A stretch of 64,000 bases of DNA from positions 38,929,461 through 38,993,460 of the forward strand of contig OX246743.1 in NCBI GenBank assembly GCA_945910005.1, in the 5' to 3' direction. This stretch comes from Isoperla grammatica. Taxonomy: Eukaryota; Arthropoda; Insecta; Plecoptera; Perlodidae. Shown here one piece after another: positions 62,963 to 64,000 of the stretch (within the stretch, counting starts at the first letter, position 1; each line of letters begins with the position of its first letter). Both the position numbers and the translations under genes were made by a program. Under the pieces are notes generated by a model. The model searched no databases. It was given only the letters and a program-made list of their open reading frames with translations, and was not told the origin of the DNA.

Positions 62963-64000
62963 CTGAAACAGACAGAGGATTTAACATGTATCAGGTAAGA
63001 GCATACATTACAAATCATGTTATAGGAGCCACGATGGGCTTCAGAACTAACTAACTACGTAAGTCGACAAGATCATGGTCCCTCAACGTAGCTATTAGCT
63101 ATAGCTACATGTATGTAGCTATTTATAGTCCCATGGTTACGAAATATCAGCGTCCAATAGTACCAACTTAACTTTCTACCTCTCTAGTTCTAGTTGCTTT
63201 GATTTACCAAACACCCTTTCCAGTTTTATTTCAACCTACTCTCAAACTACTTAATGTTTAGAAACGCGAGACAACAACAATATGAGATAGACATTATTGA
63301 TCTAGAATATAAAAAAAAAATTAAAATTAAAGTGTTTCATGTGGTAGGTTACACCACTAGTATTATACGTAGTGTCAAAAATAAATATGGAAGGCTACAA
63401 ATTACTACCAAACCATAACACGAAAAAAGCTACAATACTAATAGGAAGCGTTGATTTTGTTAACAAATACATAATTACTGATAACACTAAGAAATTGTCG
63501 ACTAAAGAAGAAAACAGGTTGTATTTGAAATTATAAAACATACTCTCATCATAATTCTGTTTGGGAAGTCATCTTCAACAGCATAAGAAATGGAGTTCAA
63601 ATATCTTAAATACATTGTCTTTATTTTTTTTAAATATATATCTAGAAGGATACAATTACAATAATATGAGAAACACACAAAGCCTAAGAAAAAACCAAAA
63701 GTGCCAGACATTTCTACGTACACAACGTGCAAATACAGATGCATCTTGAAATAATGAAATCATATGGGAGGTTTTCAATATTACGAGACAAAACTGGCGA
63801 TAACCTCCAAAAACAAATATAACTACAAATTCCGGCTGGATATCAACCAAAACAAAGTTTGTGTGTTGTTGTACACATTTTTAACTGCACTTAATAAAGA
63901 ATGGGAATCGATGTAAAATCTCAAAATCGACATTAACGTCAATTAATCGACGTCGAATTGACACCGAAAATTTCACGACATCGACATCAAATCACAACAA
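62963..64000. other. non-coding end of window
   Basis: A/T-rich; no finger exon, leader exon or BTB-type sequence seen up to the window edge. Presumed intron of the array gene. Confidence 0.45.

Overview
The window is eukaryotic genomic DNA, most likely from an arthropod and probably an insect. It is AT-rich and intron-rich, with minus-strand AATAAA-type polyadenylation signals, arthropod-style transposons, and zinc-finger exons resembling the variable 3' exons of the insect BTB-zinc-finger gene longitudinals lacking (lola). The organism is an inference. No BTB exon, rRNA or tRNA lies in the window.

Almost every coding segment is a single minus-strand exon encoding 1 to about 14 zinc fingers, mostly of the C-x2-C-x12-H-x3/4-C (CCHC) kind and often ending in one CCHH finger. 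I count 23 such exons (some broken). Each starts right after a 3' splice site, nearly always (t)gttTCAG, in the same phase: one base of a split codon comes from upstream. The encoded start is D/G/V-A-[IVM]-A-W-[PL]-[LV]-P-[VI]-[IV], or poly-Asp followed by [EQ]LWPLP[LIV]I. None of the exons at 27-63 kb has its own recognisable promoter. The simplest reading is an array of mutually exclusive 3'-terminal exons of one gene whose constant 5' exons lie beyond position 64000.

Layout: (1) 1-4143, a Ty3/gypsy LTR retrotransposon on the minus strand with intact gag, a pol open to the window edge, a tRNA-Leu-like primer site and one LTR. (2) 4144-25100, eight tandem zinc-finger units (A-H). Each has a leader mini-exon with a GTAAGT donor and, after an intron of about 150 bp (275 bp in B), one zinc-finger exon. 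Six units also keep a CRE plus TATA-like core promoter. Units A, F, G and H are open; B and E carry premature stops and have lost the promoter; C has frameshifts; D is interrupted by a 660-bp hAT-type element. (3) 25-44.6 kb, well-spaced single exons I to O, with a triplicated 3' end (I), an octapeptide repeat (K), a decaying M-N-O series, and a 3.1-kb inverted-repeat element next to exon O. (4) 45.7-57.1 kb, a threefold duplication of an exon pair, P and Q. (5) 59-63 kb, exons R, S and T.

Functionally, the proteins would be sequence-specific nuclear DNA-binding isoforms sharing a constant (probably BTB) N-terminus. The recent P and Q duplicates differ often at the DNA-contacting helix positions, and units A-H carry their own promoters. 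The locus therefore seems to diversify its DNA-binding repertoire by exon duplication, and part of it appears to have turned terminal exons into separately transcribed units.
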